A program made the translations under genes and the position numbers. Shown one piece after another: positions 1 through 8,494 of a DNA stretch of 64,000 nucleotides (positions are counted from its first letter, which is position 1; every line of letters begins with the position of its first letter). The notes beneath the pieces were generated by a model that ran no database searches, was not told the DNA's origin, and worked only from the letters and a program-made list of their open reading frames with translations. The stretch is from Magnetospirillum gryphiswaldense MSR-1 v2 (GTDB lineage Bacteria > Pseudomonadota > Alphaproteobacteria > Rhodospirillales > Magnetospirillaceae), in NCBI RefSeq assembly GCF_000513295.1, contig NC_023065.1, forward strand, positions 2,092,501 through 2,156,500. The letters are read 5' to 3'.

Positions 1-591
1 AGCGATGCCGGCACCGCCTTGGGCACCGATGGGCCGCAACGACCCCGTGCCCACCTGCGGACGATCGGTCGCCGCCAACGGCGACGCCTCACCGAATGGT
101 AAAGGGGGCGCCCCCACCGCCGAAGCCCCCGGAGCCCGCCCGGATTCGGCGGCGCTGCGCGGCACGTAACGACCGGTCATCTTATCGATGGCCGCCATAT
201 TGGCGCGGGCGATGTCGAGGATCGAACGCGGCATCACCACGCCGCCATCCCCCGGCGTCATGATCGAGCCGGGAATGTTGCCGGTGATGATCACCTCGTA
301 ATACTGCCGGGCCAGGTCATAGCGCCCCAGCCCCTGATAGGCCAGGCCGGCAGCCAGCAGGCCCATGCCGTCGCGGGGATTGTAGCGCAAGGCGGTCAGC
401 GCATAGCGTTCGGCGGTTGTATAATCGCCCCGGGTCAAGGCGCTCATGGCCCGGTCCGAAGCGTCGCTGTTGACGATGCCTTCGACCGTATTTTGCGTAC
501 CGTTGGGATCGATCAAGGCCTGACAGCCGGACAGCGCCGACAGCACCAGGGCCAAAGCGGCGCCGCGTCGCAGTCGAGTAAGGGTGCTCAT
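1..591 (-). CDS. TPR-like outer-membrane or periplasmic lipoprotein, C-terminus cut by window edge
   Basis: The frame is open from an ATG at 591 to the window start, giving the first 197 residues. The N-terminus is a lipoprotein signal: a basic start, a hydrophobic stretch and a lipobox LSGC with the lipidated Cys at residue 23. Residues about 50-105 (RGDYTTAERYALTAL, LAAGLAYQGLGRYDLA) look like one or two tetratricopeptide-type helical repeats. After about residue 145 the chain becomes rich in Pro, Gly, Ala and Ser. The specific function is not recognisable; a scaffold or assembly lipoprotein is possible. It is divergent from the CYTH-CHAD gene, with 150 bp between them. Confidence 0.8.
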   Translation of the reverse strand, partial: MSTLTRLRRGAALALVLSALSGCQALIDPNGTQNTVEGIVNSDASDRAMSALTRGDYTTAERYALTALRYNPRDGMGLLAAGLAYQGLGRYDLARQYYEVIITGNIPGSIMTPGDGGVVMPRSILDIARANMAAIDKMTGRYVPRSAAESGRAPGASAVGAPPLPFGEASPLAATDRPQVGTGSLRPIGAQGGAGIA

Positions 592-741
592 CCGTTTCCC
601 CCTTGGAGCGAGCAACCGCGACAACAAAGCGCGGCCGCGCAGGAATTCCGAACCTTACAATGACGGCAAGCGGTTCACACTTCCTTAATCGCCGCCCCCC
701 TGTGGTCAGTGCTATATAAAGAGGGATCACGGGGGACCATC

Positions 742-2253
742 ATGGACAGCACCGAGACCGAGCTTAAATTGTGCCTGGATGCCGCACTTCTGTCGCGCGT
801 CCCCCGTCTGCCCGCCATTGCCGCCTACAAAACCGGTAAAGGCCGCAGCAAAACCCTGATCTCCACCTATTACGACACGCCGACACGGGAATTGCGCCAA
901 AGCGGTGTCAGCCTGCGCCTGCGCCAATCGGGCCGCGACTGGACCCAGACCGTAAAAACCGAAGGCCGGCGCGCCTCGGGCCTGTTCGAGCGAGGGGAAT
1001 GGGAAATCTCCGCGCCCTTGGCCCAGGTCCACCTGCCCCATTTGCTGGCCACCGAGCTTCCGGTATTCCGCCTGGATGGCTTGATCGAACGGCTGACCCC
1101 CGTCTTCACCACCCAGGTCCGCCGCACCATCTATCTGTTGGCCACCCCCGAATGGGACATCGAATTAGCCTTAGACCAGGGGGAAATCCTGGCCGGTGAC
1201 CGCCGAATGCCGCTGGCCGAAATCGAACTGGAATTACGTCGCGGTCCCGTCACCGCTTTGTTCGGCTTGGCTCAGGACATCGCTGCGGGCTTTCCCTGCC
1301 GCGTCCTCACCAGCGCCAAGTCCGACCGCGGCTATGCCCTGGCCGATGGTGGCGCCCCGCGCCCGACCAAGGCGCCACCGTTGGATCTGAATGCCGACAT
1401 GAACGCCGGTCAGTCCTTCAGCGTCATCGCCGGCAATTGCCTGCGGCACCTGCAAAGCAATGAAGCCGCCCTGCGCGGCGATCAGGCCGGCGAGGCGGTG
1501 CACCAGATGCGGGTGGCCCTGCGGCGCTTACGCTCGGCCTTGAAAGTGTTCAAACCCCTGGTTCACGGCGCCGAACTGGACACGATCAAGACGGAAATGC
1601 GTTGGCTGCTGGAGCATCTTGGTCCGGCCCGCGATGCCGACGTGTTTCTGGCCGAGATCATCGCCCCCGTGCAGGAAAACCATCCCGACGCCCCCGCTTT
1701 GGCCGTCTTGCGCGAGGAATGGCTGGAGCAACGGCAACAAGCCTTTGTCGCCGCCACCGCCGCAATCGACGACAATCGCTTCACCCGGCTTATGCTGACG
1801 CTGGGGCAGTGGCTGGCCCAGGCCCCGTGGACCACGACCGAAACCGCCGCCATGTCCCTGGGGCGGTATGCCCGCCAGGTGCTGAAAAAGTCACATCGCC
1901 GGTTACTCAAAGCCGGCGGCGACAATCTAACCCACCTGCCGGCGCCCGAGTTGCATCAGGTTCGCATCCTGGGCAAACAGATGCGCTACACGGGTGAGTT
2001 TTTCACCACACTCTACCCACGCGCCGAGACCAAACCCTTTCTTGGTCTGCTGGCGGAATTACAGGAAAGTCTGGGCGGCCTGAATGACCTGACGGTGGCC
2101 GGAATAACCTTGGCCGGCACCCACCACCGCCAAGACTGGGCCTGGGCCGCCGGCATGATCTGCGGCTGGCACGAACACCGCCGCCCGGGATTGCTGCGCG
2201 ATGCCCGATTGACCTGGAAGAAACTGCGCAAGACCACGCCCTATTGGGAGTGA
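742..2253 (+). CDS. CYTH and CHAD domain protein (inorganic triphosphatase-like)
   Basis: 503 residues. The N-terminal CYTH domain (about 1-215) opens with ETELKL, the ExExK signature of the triphosphate tunnel metalloenzyme fold, and carries many Arg, Lys and Glu residues for phosphate and metal binding. The C-terminal CHAD domain (about 225-500) has the family's conserved His/Arg helices, for example HQMRVALRRLRSALK beginning at His254. Such fusions hydrolyse inorganic triphosphate or associate with polyphosphate; the substrate here is inferred from family. The ATG at 742 is preferred over an upstream in-frame start at 709 because GGGGGA lies just before it. The 3' end overlaps the convergent DUF4169 gene by 13 bp. 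Confidence 0.9.
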   Translation: MDSTETELKLCLDAALLSRVPRLPAIAAYKTGKGRSKTLISTYYDTPTRELRQSGVSLRLRQSGRDWTQTVKTEGRRASGLFERGEWEISAPLAQVHLPHLLATELPVFRLDGLIERLTPVFTTQVRRTIYLLATPEWDIELALDQGEILAGDRRMPLAEIELELRRGPVTALFGLAQDIAAGFPCRVLTSAKSDRGYALADGGAPRPTKAPPLDLNADMNAGQSFSVIAGNCLRHLQSNEAALRGDQAGEAVHQMRVALRRLRSALKVFKPLVHGAELDTIKTEMRWLLEHLGPARDADVFLAEIIAPVQENHPDAPALAVLREEWLEQRQQAFVAATAAIDDNRFTRLMLTLGQWLAQAPWTTTETAAMSLGRYARQVLKKSHRRLLKAGGDNLTHLPAPELHQVRILGKQMRYTGEFFTTLYPRAETKPFLGLLAELQESLGGLNDLTVAGITLAGTHHRQDWAWAAGMICGWHEHRRPGLLRDARLTWKKLRKTTPYWE

Positions 2254-2429
2254 TCCTCGTCCAGCTTCTTGCTGTCCAAATCCGTCCGCTGCCGTTCGGC
2301 CTGCTGGCGCGCCGCCAGCTTCTCCGCCTTGGTGCGCCCGAAGGCCACGCGGTTGGCCTGGGCCTGCTGGTCTTTTTCCTCGCGCGCCTTGGCCTTGCGC
2401 CGGCGGTTGAGATTGACGATTTCCGCCAT
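2241..2429 (-). CDS. DUF4169 family small basic protein
   Basis: 62 residues. The start MAEIVNLNRRRKAKAR and the later FGRTKAEK are the hallmark of the alphaproteobacterial DUF4169 family, whose members are short, highly charged, mostly helical proteins of unknown function. There is no membrane segment or signal peptide. The gene is convergent with the CYTH-CHAD gene and overlaps its stop by 13 bp. Family assignment is fairly certain; function is unknown. Confidence 0.82.
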   Translation of the reverse strand: MAEIVNLNRRRKAKAREEKDQQAQANRVAFGRTKAEKLAARQQAERQRTDLDSKKLDEDHSQ

Positions 2430-2559
2430 GTGAACACCTCTGTCTCGGCCTTAGGATAAGCGTGCCGCGACAACAGCCAACCAGAAAAATGCGCGCCATA
2501 CAAAAAAGCCCCTTGCGCCCCCCAAAAGCCCCGGTTATATATCCGGCCCTCACGAGGTT

Positions 2560-2636
<77 letters not shown>

Positions 2637-2658
2637 CCTCGTTGAAATATGATCCGCC

Positions 2659-2701
2659 AAAAAGCCGACGCCGCCCCCGACCAGGGCGGCGTCGGCTTTT
2701 T
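2659..2701 (+). terminator. Rho-independent terminator after tRNA-Asp
   Basis: An 18-bp perfect inverted repeat, 2659-2676 with 2684-2701 and a 7-nt loop, has a GC-rich core and ends in a T-run (GGCTTTTT). The mirrored A-run makes it potentially bidirectional. It closes the tRNA transcript. Confidence 0.92.
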
Positions 2702-2996
2702 GGCTTTGGTCATGCAGGAACATCCGATCAGCTCAATATTTAATCACAGAACTAAAATGTCTATTTTTTGTACCAAGTATTGCCCAGGAAGACTGCGGAA
2801 AATCGTCATCGCATAATTTTTAGGCTAAATTCACGCATGTGCGCCCACATTTGCACCATGCCGATGAAGACCATTTTTTAGCCACGTTATAACTTATTGA
2901 TTTTAAACATTTTTATATCATGCACAAGATTGGCATGGTTATTGATGACGCGCCGTCACCCCAGCATTTTGGGATCAGGGTGAGGAGCACAGGCAA
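2702..2996 (+). promoter_or_regulatory. AT-rich amt upstream region with NtrC-like site and weak sigma-54-like promoter
   Basis: No gene is visible in this 295-bp AT-rich stretch. TGGCATG-GTTA-TTGAT at 2931-2946 has the spacing of a -24/-12 sigma-54 promoter: GG at 2932-2933 is kept, but the -12 GC is GA. About 63 bp upstream of the -24 element, TGCACC-ATGCC-GATGAA at 2852-2868 resembles an NtrC dyad (consensus TGCACC-N5-GGTGCA), strong in one half and 4/6 in the other. Ammonium transporter genes are classic NtrC targets, so the reading is plausible; the imperfect -12 keeps confidence moderate. Confidence 0.42.
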
Positions 2997-4277
2997 ATGG
3001 AAGTGACGCGGACCGGAGCAGATGTACTGTTCGTTCTTTTGGGCGCCATCATGGTCTTGGCCATGCATGCCGGCTTCGCCTTTCTTGAAGTTGGAACGGT
3101 GCGAAAAAAGAACCAAGTGAACGCCCTGGTAAAGATTCTCACCGACTTTGCCGTCTCCACATTGGTCTATTTCTTTGTCGGTTACGGCGTCGCCTACGGT
3201 ATCAGCTTCCTGCATCCGGCAGCCGATCTGGTGGGCAAGACGGAAGGCTCGGCCTTCGCCGCCAATGGCTATGATCTGGTCAAATTCTTTTTCCTGGCCA
3301 CCTTCGCCGCCGCCATTCCCGCCATCATTTCCGGCGGCATCGCCGAGCGGGCCAAGTTCTGGCCGCAACTGATCGCCACCTCGATCCTGGTCGGACTGGT
3401 CTATCCCATCACCGAGGGCATGGTCTGGGGCACCCGCCTGGGCTTCCAAGAGACCATCACCGCCCTGTTCGGTGTTCCCTTCCACGATTTCGCCGGCTCG
3501 GTGGTGGTGCACGCCCTGGGCGGTTGGGTCGCCCTGGGGGCGGTGCTGATGCTGGGGGCGCGGCGCGGACGCTATCGCAAGGATGGCCGGGTCATCGCCA
3601 TCCCGCCGTCCAACATCCCCTTCCTGGCCCTGGGGTCGTGGGTTCTGTGCGTGGGCTGGTTCGGCTTCAACGTCATGAGCGCCCAAGCCATCGACGGTAT
3701 TTCCGGTCTGGTGGCCATGAACTCGCTGCTGGCCATGGTCGGCGGCATCATCAGCAGCCTGATCGTCGGGCGCAACGACCCCGGCTTCGTCCACAACGGC
3801 GCGCTGGCCGGCCTGGTGGCGGTATGCGCCGGCTCCGACGTCATGCATCCGGTCGGGGCCCTGGTTACCGGCGGTCTGGCCGGCGCCTTGTTCGTGTGGG
3901 CGTTTGAAATGTGTCAGGACAAGTGGAAGATCGACGACGTCTTGGGCGTGTGGTCGCTGCATGGCCTGTGCGGCGCCATGGGCGGCATCGCCTGCGGCAT
4001 TTTCGGCTTGGAAACCCTGGGCGGCCTGGGCGGCGTCCATCCCGGCGCCCAGTTTGTCGGCACCCTGACCGGTGTTGTCCTGGGATTGGCCAGCGGTCTG
4101 GCGGTCTATGGCAGCCTGCGGGCGACCATGGGCATCCGTCTGTCGGACGAGGACGAGTTCATGGGCGCCGATTTGGCCATCCACCAGATCGGCGCCTATC
4201 CCGAAGACGCCACCTCGGTGCACGACGACGGCGCCTTGGCGGCGCGTGCTTCCGCTCGCGGCATGGGGGCAGCGTGA
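2997..4277 (+). CDS. amtB: Ammonium transporter (Amt/AmtB family)
   Basis: 426 residues, a trimeric inner-membrane ammonium channel supplying nitrogen to glutamine synthetase and GOGAT. About eleven hydrophobic helices are visible. The family's pore residues are present: Asp164 and His172 in DFAGSVVVHALGG and His322 in WSLHGLCGAMGG, matching the E. coli AmtB Asp160, His168 and His318 positions. NPMIPF-type features are not needed for the call. No cleavable signal peptide is obvious. The C-terminal tail (SDEDEFMGADLAIHQIG) resembles the cytoplasmic region that contacts PII in relatives, but no glnK gene is adjacent; a histidine kinase follows instead. The start ATG is chosen for its length match with the family. 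Confidence 0.95.
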   Translation: MEVTRTGADVLFVLLGAIMVLAMHAGFAFLEVGTVRKKNQVNALVKILTDFAVSTLVYFFVGYGVAYGISFLHPAADLVGKTEGSAFAANGYDLVKFFFLATFAAAIPAIISGGIAERAKFWPQLIATSILVGLVYPITEGMVWGTRLGFQETITALFGVPFHDFAGSVVVHALGGWVALGAVLMLGARRGRYRKDGRVIAIPPSNIPFLALGSWVLCVGWFGFNVMSAQAIDGISGLVAMNSLLAMVGGIISSLIVGRNDPGFVHNGALAGLVAVCAGSDVMHPVGALVTGGLAGALFVWAFEMCQDKWKIDDVLGVWSLHGLCGAMGGIACGIFGLETLGGLGGVHPGAQFVGTLTGVVLGLASGLAVYGSLRATMGIRLSDEDEFMGADLAIHQIGAYPEDATSVHDDGALAARASARGMGAA

Positions 4278-4310
4278 TTATCGCTTGGTTAGTATGAGGC
4301 ATGGTTTAAA

Positions 4311-4339
4311 CTCCCCTCTGGAGCGCAGCCAGAGGGGGG
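4311..4339 (+). promoter_or_regulatory. Hairpin overlapping the ribosome binding site of the downstream kinase
   Basis: CTCCCCTCTGG (4311-4321) can pair with CCAGAGGGGGG (4329-4339) around a 7-nt loop, 11 bp with one wobble pair. The 3' arm is the purine-rich run that would serve as Shine-Dalgarno for the GTG at 4348. There is no T-run, so a translational or processing role is likelier than termination. Confidence 0.5.
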
Positions 4340-4347
4340 ACATTCGG

Positions 4348-6393
4348 GTGAGGTTTTCCTGGATAAGCTGGCCGCATCCGTCGACCAGCGTCAGATCCGT
4401 GATTGCCCTGGGCGCCCTCTTGATGGTCGTCGTCCTGGGCATGACCGGTTATGAAATCTGGCGGCAGTACAACAGCACCATCACCTTGGCCGAACGCAAT
4501 CTGAACGTCCTGGCCGATGTGCTGGTCGGTGAGATCGGACGCACCATCAGCGGAGTGGATTCCGTTGTCGAACAAAGCGTCCTGGATCTGTCCACCGAGG
4601 GCAACCGCCCGCCCGAGCAGATCCGCCGCACGCTACGCGACCGTGCCACCGGCGTTCCGGCCATTTTCGGGTTGCTGCTGATCGATGCGCAGGGCCTGCC
4701 GATCGCCTCTTTGCATTCGCTGTCGCCGCGCCATCATGCCTTCGCCCAGTCCATCCGCGCCAGTGTCGCCGGCCAGAACCTGCCCATTCATGTGGGTACG
4801 GTGACCGCCGCCCCCTTCGACGGCACCCCGATCATTCCGTTCAGCCGCCTGCGCCACGACGCCGCCGGCAATATCGCCGGCATCACCGTCGCCGCCATGT
4901 CCGTCCAATACTTCCAGGAAATCTTCCTGCAAGTAAAATCCAAGACGGTTACAACCCTGACCCTGACCCTGGCACGCCAGGACGGAGCCATCTTGGTGCA
5001 AACGCCGGAAGGCGCCACCACAAAGATGTCCGGCATGACCGAATTCCGGCCCGATTCCCGCGATAACGGCCTTATCCACGATGATGACACGTCGGCGGGA
5101 CGGATCGTCGCCTTTCGCACCCTGCGCCCTTACGGCCTGAAGCTGTCGGTGGCCGTCAATGCCGCCGATCTGCTTAACCTGTGGCGCAGCAACGCCTTGC
5201 GCCTGTTGCTGGCGGCGTTGGTGGCGGCGTTGGTGGTCGCTGCGCTGATCTGGGCGATCTTGCGCCGGCTGGCCCTGGACGAAGCCCAGCGCGCCAATTT
5301 GCGCAGCATCGACAACCAGCGCCGCATGGCCCAGTTCTCGCTGGATGCCGGCGCCGACATGGTGGTGTGGACCAACGACAAGGGCAGCATCATTTATGCC
5401 AACCCGGCTGCGCATCAGGCCTTGGGCTATGCCCCCGGCACCTTGTTCAACCGCAGTATTCCCGATATCGACCCGTCGGTCCCGCCTGCGGCCTGGGAAG
5501 GGCGCCTGGACGATCTGCGCCGGGCCGGCACCTTGCGATTTGAAACCAGCCTGCGGACGTTGAGCGGGAAACTGATCTCGGTGGAAGTGTCGATCGCCCT
5601 GCTGCAGGCGGATGGGCGGGACCACACCTGCGCCGTCATCCGCGACATCGGCGCCCACAAACAATCGGAAGCGATCCTGGCCGAACGGACCAAGCGGCTG
5701 GAGGCATCCAACGCCGAGCTTGAACAATTCGCCTATGTGGCCAGCCACGATTTGCGCGAGCCGTTGCGTATGGTCAACAGCTTCGTTGCCTTGCTGGCCC
5801 GCCGTTTCGGCGATCAGATGGACCCCGAGGCGCGCGAATACGTGGAATTCGCCCGCGAAGGCGCCTTGCGCATGGACCGCCTGATCCTGGATCTGCTGGA
5901 ATATTCCCGCGTGGGATCGACCGGACGGCCGATGGCGGCGGTGGATTTGGGCACCGTGCTCAATGACGTCCGCCAAACCCTGGCATTAACGCTGAACGAA
6001 GCCGGGGCCGAGTTGATCCTGCCGGCCAGCCTCCCCAAGGTCTGGGGTGATTTCGACGAATTGGCCCGATTGCTGGGCAACCTGATCGGCAACGGGCTGA
6101 AATACCGTCATTCCGACCGGTTGCCGCGCATCGAGGTGGAATGCCTGACCCAGGACGGGCAGATCACCTTGTCGGTCCGCGATAACGGTATCGGCATCGC
6201 CCCGCAATATTTCGACCGCATCTTCCGCATCTTCCAGCGCCTGCACGGGCGCGACCGCTATGACGGCACCGGCATCGGCCTAGCCATCTGCAAGAAGATT
6301 GTCGAGCGTCATGGCGGGCGCATCTGGGTGTCATCCACCCCGGATCAGGGCAGCACCTTCTTTTTCACGCTGAAACCGGCACCAGCGGCCTGA
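4348..6393 (+). CDS. Membrane sensor histidine kinase (Cache-PAS-HisKA-HATPase)
   Basis: 681 residues. TM1 at about 15-37 and TM2 at about 285-308 bracket a periplasmic region of about 250 residues with double-Cache character. A cytoplasmic PAS domain (about 326-441, LDAGADMVVW, IIYANPAAH) precedes HisKA with phospho-acceptor His467 in ASHDLREPL. The ATPase domain has the N box (NLIGNGLKY), DNGIGIAP and GTGIGLAICKKIVERHGG. The GTG at 4348 is preferred because GGGGGGA lies 7 nt upstream; an ATG at 4294 is an alternative and the frame extends further into amt. No cognate regulator is adjacent. Its position right after amt suggests a nitrogen-related or taxis-related signal, which is inference. 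It converges with a hydrolase gene, overlapping by 29 bp. Confidence 0.9.
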   Translation: MRFSWISWPHPSTSVRSVIALGALLMVVVLGMTGYEIWRQYNSTITLAERNLNVLADVLVGEIGRTISGVDSVVEQSVLDLSTEGNRPPEQIRRTLRDRATGVPAIFGLLLIDAQGLPIASLHSLSPRHHAFAQSIRASVAGQNLPIHVGTVTAAPFDGTPIIPFSRLRHDAAGNIAGITVAAMSVQYFQEIFLQVKSKTVTTLTLTLARQDGAILVQTPEGATTKMSGMTEFRPDSRDNGLIHDDDTSAGRIVAFRTLRPYGLKLSVAVNAADLLNLWRSNALRLLLAALVAALVVAALIWAILRRLALDEAQRANLRSIDNQRRMAQFSLDAGADMVVWTNDKGSIIYANPAAHQALGYAPGTLFNRSIPDIDPSVPPAAWEGRLDDLRRAGTLRFETSLRTLSGKLISVEVSIALLQADGRDHTCAVIRDIGAHKQSEAILAERTKRLEASNAELEQFAYVASHDLREPLRMVNSFVALLARRFGDQMDPEAREYVEFAREGALRMDRLILDLLEYSRVGSTGRPMAAVDLGTVLNDVRQTLALTLNEAGAELILPASLPKVWGDFDELARLLGNLIGNGLKYRHSDRLPRIEVECLTQDGQITLSVRDNGIGIAPQYFDRIFRIFQRLHGRDRYDGTGIGLAICKKIVERHGGRIWVSSTPDQGSTFFFTLKPAPAA

Positions 6394-7147
6394 CAAAACC
6401 GATAATGGCGTCGAACACCGCCTGGGTCTGATCGCGCTGCGGCGTATGGCCGCATTGCGGCAACACCAAGGCCTGCACCCCCGCCGGCACAATGCGTTGG
6501 ATGATCTCCACCTGCTCCAAGGTGGCATATTCATCGTCGGCGCCCTGGATCACCAGCACCGGCGTCCCAATGGCGGCCAGGTGGTCGCGGATGTGCCAGT
6601 GCTTGAAGCCGGGTTCCAGCCAGGTGGCATTCCAGCCCCAAAAGGCGCAATCCACGTTGTCGCCGTGATAACGGGCCAGTTTGTCGCGCAGATCGGTGGT
6701 GCGGTAGATATGGGTGACCTTGGCGATGGCCTCCAGGCACATATCCTCGACGAAGGAATGCGGCGCCATGGCCACCGCGCCCAATATCCGACCATCCCGG
6801 TCGCTGCCCGCCGCCACCAAAGCGATGGTGGCGCCGTCGGAATGGCCGATCAGCACCACCCGCTCCAGGCCAAAATGATCCAACAAGGCCGGCAGGTGGA
6901 TTTCACCTTCCCGGTTCAGATAATCCAGAGGACGCGGCCACTCCACCGGATCGGACGCCCCATAGCCGGCGCGGGAATAAACCAGCGCCGGCAGATCAAG
7001 GCTGGCAGCGACACGATCGGGAAAATCGCGCCATTGCGCCATGCACCCCAGCCCCTCATGCAGGAACACCAACACTGTCTGGCCGGAACGGGCTTGACCG
7101 ATCCAGCGTGTTTCCAGCCGGGTACCGTCCACCACCTCGATGCCCAT
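6365..7147 (-). CDS. Alpha/beta hydrolase
   Basis: 260 residues, no signal peptide. An oxyanion-region motif (FLHEGLGC), a nucleophile elbow GHSDG, a likely acid in GADDEYAT and a catalytic His in CGHTP form a complete alpha/beta-hydrolase triad. The N-terminus (MGIEVVDGTRLETRW) resembles soluble esterases and ring-cleavage-product hydrolases. It starts only 2 nt after the MarR-type gene stop, so the two are one transcript, with an FAH-family gene divergent. The context suggests a small aromatic or carboxylic acid catabolic unit; the substrate is unknown. Confidence 0.85.
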   Translation of the reverse strand: MGIEVVDGTRLETRWIGQARSGQTVLVFLHEGLGCMAQWRDFPDRVAASLDLPALVYSRAGYGASDPVEWPRPLDYLNREGEIHLPALLDHFGLERVVLIGHSDGATIALVAAGSDRDGRILGAVAMAPHSFVEDMCLEAIAKVTHIYRTTDLRDKLARYHGDNVDCAFWGWNATWLEPGFKHWHIRDHLAAIGTPVLVIQGADDEYATLEQVEIIQRIVPAGVQALVLPQCGHTPQRDQTQAVFDAIIGFVRPLVPVSA

Positions 7148-7149
7148 GA

Positions 7150-7596
7150 TCAGCGGGCGACCGCTTCACGGCCCTCGACATTGCCGTAAAGACGCTGCAA
7201 CAGCCCCTTCAGGGTGCGCACCTCGTCCTCGCTCATGCCGGCGATGGCGGCGCTTTCCCAATGAAGGGCGCGCGGCACGATGGATTCGGCCATGCGGCTG
7301 CCTTCCTTCGACAGGGCGATCAGCACGGCGCGGGCATCCTCGCCCGAACGGCGACGCAGCACCAGACCGGCCCGGTCCATGGCGGCGGTGATCCGCGACA
7401 AGGTGGACAACTCGATGGCGGTCAAACGCGACAGATCACCCAGACGCTGTTCGCCTTCATCCAGCAAGGCCGCCATCACCCGCCACATGGGAAGGGTGAT
7501 GCCGAAACGTTCAAGCTCGCGCGAAAAGGTGTTTGAAATAGACACCCCTGCACGGTTTACGAGATACGGGACATAGTCCCCCAACTGGAAGCGCAC
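7150..7596 (-). CDS. MarR family transcriptional regulator
   Basis: 148 residues with a winged-helix core: the recognition-helix region IELSTLSRITAAMDRAGLVLRR and the wing (RRRSGEDARAVLIALS) match MarR repressors, which dimerise and usually respond to aromatic or phenolic ligands. Translation most likely begins at a GTG at 7596, 6-12 nt after AGGGAGGAG. It lies upstream of the alpha/beta hydrolase in one operon and is divergent from the FAH hydrolase gene, so it probably controls both directions from the shared 155-bp gap (inference). Confidence 0.9.
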   Translation of the reverse strand: MRFQLGDYVPYLVNRAGVSISNTFSRELERFGITLPMWRVMAALLDEGEQRLGDLSRLTAIELSTLSRITAAMDRAGLVLRRRSGEDARAVLIALSKEGSRMAESIVPRALHWESAAIAGMSEDEVRTLKGLLQRLYGNVEGREAVAR

Positions 7597-7751
7597 GATT
7601 TTTCTCCTCCCTGGACACCCTCTTTTGTTTTTTGGGGCGTTCCAATTTCAGTTGTCCCATGATTTCCACCACGCTTGCCGTGTCAAGAGAGATTGTCCAA
7701 GCCATACGAAGGAGGCATGCTGCTGTGCCCCCTGCCCATGCGGAGAAGACC
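7597..7751. promoter_or_regulatory. Divergent promoter/operator region between marR-type and FAH genes
   Basis: The 155-bp gap holds the Shine-Dalgarno of the MarR gene and a dyad CTTG-N6-CAAG at 7674-7687, a possible MarR operator. No convincing -35/-10 pair stands out. The assignment rests mainly on the divergent arrangement. Confidence 0.3.
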
Positions 7752-8441
7752 ATGACCACCGCCTTGTTCACCCTGCCCCAGCCCGCTGTCCCGATTTTGG
7801 GTGAAAATGCCCATTATCCGGTGCGCCGGGTATTCTGTGTTGGTCGCAACTATGCCGGCCATGCGCGTGAGATGGGCTCGGACCCCAGCCGTGAACCGCC
7901 GTTTTATTTCAGCAAAAGCGCCGACAGCCTGGTGCCGGGCGGCGGTTCCATCCCCTATGCGCCGGGCACCGGCAATTTGCATCATGAGATCGAGCTGGTG
8001 GTCGCCCTGGGCGCCGATGTCTTCCAGGCCAGCCAGGATCAGACGGCGGCGGCCATCTTCGGCTATGCCGTCGGCCTCGACATGACTAGGCGGGATTTGC
8101 AAAACGCCGCCAAGGACAAGGGGCGCCCATGGGATTTGGGCAAGTCGTTCGAGTTTTCCGCCCCCATCACCGCCATCGTCCGCGACAGCCGGCCCATGAC
8201 GGCGGGGGCCATCTCGCTCACCGTCAACGGCACAGAGCGCCAGCACGGCGATATCGGCGAGATGATCTGGTCGGTGCCCGAAATCATCGCCCATCTGTCG
8301 CAGTATTATCATCTGGGGCTGGGCGACCTGATCTATACCGGCACCCCCGAGGGCGTATCGGCGGTCAAGCCCGGCGACGAACTGGTCGGCCATGTCGACA
8401 ATCTGCCGGAGTTGCGGGTGATCATCGAAGCGGCGGGATAA
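7752..8441 (+). CDS. Fumarylacetoacetate hydrolase family protein (fumarylpyruvate hydrolase-like)
   Basis: 229 residues, the usual length for single-domain FAH enzymes. The metal-binding signature HHEIELVV followed by GYAVGLDMTRRDLQ is clear, as are FCVGRNYAGHA, PFYFSKSADSLV and IYTGTPEGV. Family members cleave or decarboxylate diketo acids in gentisate, homogentisate or homoprotocatechuate degradation; the sequence looks closest to fumarylpyruvate hydrolases of the gentisate route, but no ring-cleaving dioxygenase is nearby. The ATG at 752 codons' end of the longer frame is chosen by alignment to the family start (MTTALFTLP); upstream in-frame starts from 7632 lack support. It is divergent from the MarR gene. 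Confidence 0.88.
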   Translation: MTTALFTLPQPAVPILGENAHYPVRRVFCVGRNYAGHAREMGSDPSREPPFYFSKSADSLVPGGGSIPYAPGTGNLHHEIELVVALGADVFQASQDQTAAAIFGYAVGLDMTRRDLQNAAKDKGRPWDLGKSFEFSAPITAIVRDSRPMTAGAISLTVNGTERQHGDIGEMIWSVPEIIAHLSQYYHLGLGDLIYTGTPEGVSAVKPGDELVGHVDNLPELRVIIEAAG

Positions 8442-8448
8442 TCGGCGT

Positions 8449-8484
8449 TAAAAATACGGCCCCCTCCTCCACCGGGAGGGGGCC
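8449..8484 (-). terminator. Bidirectional hairpin terminator between convergent genes
   Basis: GGCCCCCTCC (8458-8467) pairs perfectly with GGAGGGGGCC (8475-8484) around a 7-nt loop. Reading the minus strand, the stem is followed by GTATTTTTAA, a T-run suited to ending the gene at 8495. The plus-strand side has only a weak T-run. Confidence 0.75.
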
Positions 8485-8494
8485 GCTTTGCCGT

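Noticed and set aside
4072-4347. Longer N-terminus of the amt-adjacent kinase, overlapping amt
   Set aside because: Translation of the overlap is out-of-frame amt sequence with no domain; the GTG at 4348 has a clear ribosome binding site.
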